Part shown: piece after piece, positions 61,431 to 64,000 of the stretch | Numbering within the stretch: the first letter of the stretch is position 1 | How the letters are laid out: every line of letters starts with the position of its first letter | NCBI RefSeq assembly: GCF_003672135.1 | Contig: NC_039515.1 | Location: 12,462,001-12,526,000, forward strand | DNA length: 64,000 nt | Reading direction: 5' to 3' | From: Ooceraea biroi | Lineage: Eukaryota > Arthropoda > Insecta > Hymenoptera > Formicidae | The notes under the pieces: generated by a model | The model's database searches: none | Seen by the model: the letters and a program-made list of their open reading frames with translations, nothing else | What the model was told of the DNA's origin: nothing | Translations under genes and position numbers: made by a program

Positions 61431-64000
61431 ACTGTTTGAGCTTCAACGACTACAAGCATATCTTCAGTAATCCGGATTACCGGAAAAGTCGTGGACTATT
61501 CTGGGTTGCAAGGACAACCCAGATTGTGATTAGTCGACGTCTGTTATGTTCGAGTAATATCACTTTTCCTATCTCACCGAACACAGGATGTGAATCTGTA
61601 AATTTGCATTCCATATGTTAAAGGATATTTCGAGGATATGAAACAGTGACAACGAGTGTAATGGTTGTGTTAAGTTTAAATTGAAGCAATGATAAACAGA
61701 GTTTTCTATCCTCAGAATTTTTCGAACTGTGTTTTAAAGTCAAAAGTGGATCCATTTCATCGCATTTCAATGTGAAATTTCAATGTGCATAACACGAAAG
61801 CTGAAAAAGTGATCTTATAAGTGATATTAGATTGATATACACGAACTGTGGTCAACGAATACATGAAGAACGTTGTAAATATATCAAAAGCTCACTGTTG
61901 TGAAATGAAAATTCGATGAAATTTCAATTCAACAATCCGATTCTCGTAAATGGAAACACGAAGTGTAAGTGCAATCTTCTTAGCGTGAACGGTTTCTATA
62001 TTAACGTATCATCAGTCTGTCTGATATTAGACTATATAAATCACCGAAGTTATGTTTTTTTTATTTCCAACATAATTTCAGTCATTGGCACGGAATATGC
62101 TTAGTTAAAATATTTAGTTGAAGTATTTTAATTTAAAAAAAAAACAAATATTTGCAAGAGGAAATTGTTGAATTGTACGCAAATTTTAATTTCCATGTGA
62201 TAAAATATGGTTTTATTTTATTTAAAACAGTAAAACGAAACGCGAGACTGTAGATGCATGAGCAATAATTAACAATAAATTTGTGTACATATATATCATA
62301 AGAAAGATAGTTTAATAGAACACAAATGAATAAGAACATCGCATTTATATACAGTCACGATTACTATGTCGAGTATACAACTTCTGAAGAATGGAATAGG
62401 TACAATCCATTAGTTTTAATTAATTAAATAAATAGGAAATAGATGTCTATCATGAAAATAGATGTCTACCTCTCTCTCATAAAAATTGTCCTTCCCCGTT
62501 GAATGTGGAGACTAGTTAAAATCAATTATTTGATCACTATTGCAAGAAAAGACAAATGCACTTGTAAAAATGTTATCTGCACTATTCGTTTTGTGAAAAA
62601 ATGAAAGAAACTTTAAAATTAATTGGAATTAATATGTTATTCTATGTCGTGGATAATGGCACTTAATAATGTTGGATATTGTTGAGCAATACATTGAATA
62701 ATAATACGCATCTTCTGATCATAAGATATATTAATTATATCTAATATTTATTGAATGTTGGGTGCATTATCATTTTTTCACAAACCGTAAATTTTTTTCT
62801 AACTTCTAAGAGCGCTATCTTAAGCGAACCAAATAAATTATTGTCATACATCGTAGGTAATGTTAAAATAACCGTAAATAGAGACATAATTTTAATTTTC
62901 ACCTCACAGCAACATATTTAATACGCAATTCTTTTTGTATAAAAGAAAACACACATTAGGCGCCGTATCTCGTTGTTCGTATAAAGATTCTCATGTACAT
63001 AATGCGCGTACAATAACCGTATATTGTTTATTCATTCTAACTATGCTAACTGTGTTGCAAGTGGGCCCTTGACACGGTAACGACGTTATCACACATTGTA
63101 CATTCATTCACCGGTACATTTGACAAATACAGGTCATAGTGAAAAGTAACACATATTCTTTTTTTCCACGTTACTTCCTGACTATTCACATCAGTTTTTC
63201 TTTTCTTAATTGTTACACCAGTTAAAGAATGCTAGTAAGTATCATACATTGAAGAACTAACTCGACCAATGGAAAATTGCAACTTTAACGAAGGAGTAAC
63301 CACGAACGGAGGCGGAATGCATAAATTTTGATCGTACATGGCGCGGTTTGCTACGCCGGCGATGAAAATGACGATGATGGATGACCTGAAACATCGGTGC
63401 AATCGAACTGAAATATTATTCTTAGCAGCATCCTTACGCCATGTCAACTTTACATTCTATTCGGAGATTACGCACCATTTGTTGCACCGGAAATCCTTGC
63501 GTACATATAAATTGATTTATCTAAGCGTGTTACGTTGGAAAACGGGTAAAACAGTAAACTGTGTAAACTATCTTGTGCATGACATACACAATAACGGAAA
63601 AGATTATCGTCATTTTTTAAATAACATCACTTTGTCCATTAACAGTGTGATCATAGTAACAAAGACAAAGATTGTAACAAAGATTTTGTCGTTTTGTTGA
63701 AAATCACAACTTTGACGAAAGAAACTCAGATCGAGAGCCCTGCGCACATTGGTAGGACGGGCTATGTCAGTGAAGAGACTGACAATGATGGATGACTACG
63801 CGTGATGCGTGTGAGTCAAGCCCATACGACGCCATAGCTCCGAGCTCATATGTGACCTCCGGTTCGAGCGGGCCGAACTGTTGCTATCGTTGCATCTGTG
63901 CAGAACACCCTCCCCGAAACACGATCCCCGATCAACGATCCTCCCCACATCGGCTAATTTCTCCAAGCTATTAACTTTTTCTCCGACAAAGTCCGAAGGC
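61431..64000. other. DNA downstream of pb, no gene seen
   Basis: AT-rich to about 63.0 kb and then of mixed composition. No domain-bearing open frame or exon with convincing splice sites was seen. By cluster order the next gene to the right should be labial, which is not reached. The last 300 bases are GC-richer but I see nothing definable in them. Confidence 0.5.

Overview
The window is a piece of an insect Hox complex, most likely from a hymenopteran such as an ant or other aculeate. It holds two Hox-family genes, both transcribed on the + strand: zerknullt (zen, the insect Hox3 derivative) at about 2.3-5.6 kb and proboscipedia (pb, Hox2) at about 37.9-61.1 kb. The order and shared orientation fit an intact, collinear cluster in which Deformed would lie beyond the left edge and labial beyond the right edge. 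The hymenopteran guess rests on the single zen copy, the uniform orientation, the CpG-rich and otherwise featureless spacers, and the pb protein sequence. The species cannot be fixed from the sequence alone.

zen is a two-exon gene. The exons join in frame (caag|gtaatt ... aatttcag|ga) to give 403 residues with a canonical homeodomain at about 96-155 and no YPWM hexapeptide. pb has three coding exons. Exon 1 carries the conserved FINSQPSMAEF block and YPWM. A 20.4 kb intron separates it from exon 2, which encodes homeodomain residues 1-44. A 157 bp intron then splits the homeodomain before the last exon, which carries the recognition helix and a long N/Q/S/H/Y/A-rich tail. The deduced protein is 864 residues if translation starts at 37906. 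All splice phases agree (phase 1 at both first introns, phase 0 inside the pb homeodomain).

Most of the remaining DNA is non-coding. Four inverted-repeat elements crowd around zen at 1.37-1.91, 3.74-3.86, 5.7-6.24 and 6.40-7.02 kb. The first contains what looks like a hammerhead-ribozyme fold. From about 7 to 37.8 kb there is a long spacer with no convincing gene. It contains GA/CT tracts, one nearly perfect 124 bp hairpin, two perfect GTCACGTGAC palindromes, a 21-base C run and a GC-rich block just upstream of pb. The large pb intron holds two members of a TA-flanked miniature transposon family, another inverted repeat and one LTR-like fragment followed by a primer-binding-site-like motif. 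No tRNA, rRNA, CRISPR array or convincing extra protein-coding gene was found. I searched by eye for the Hox-cluster miRNAs miR-993 and miR-10 and did not find them.
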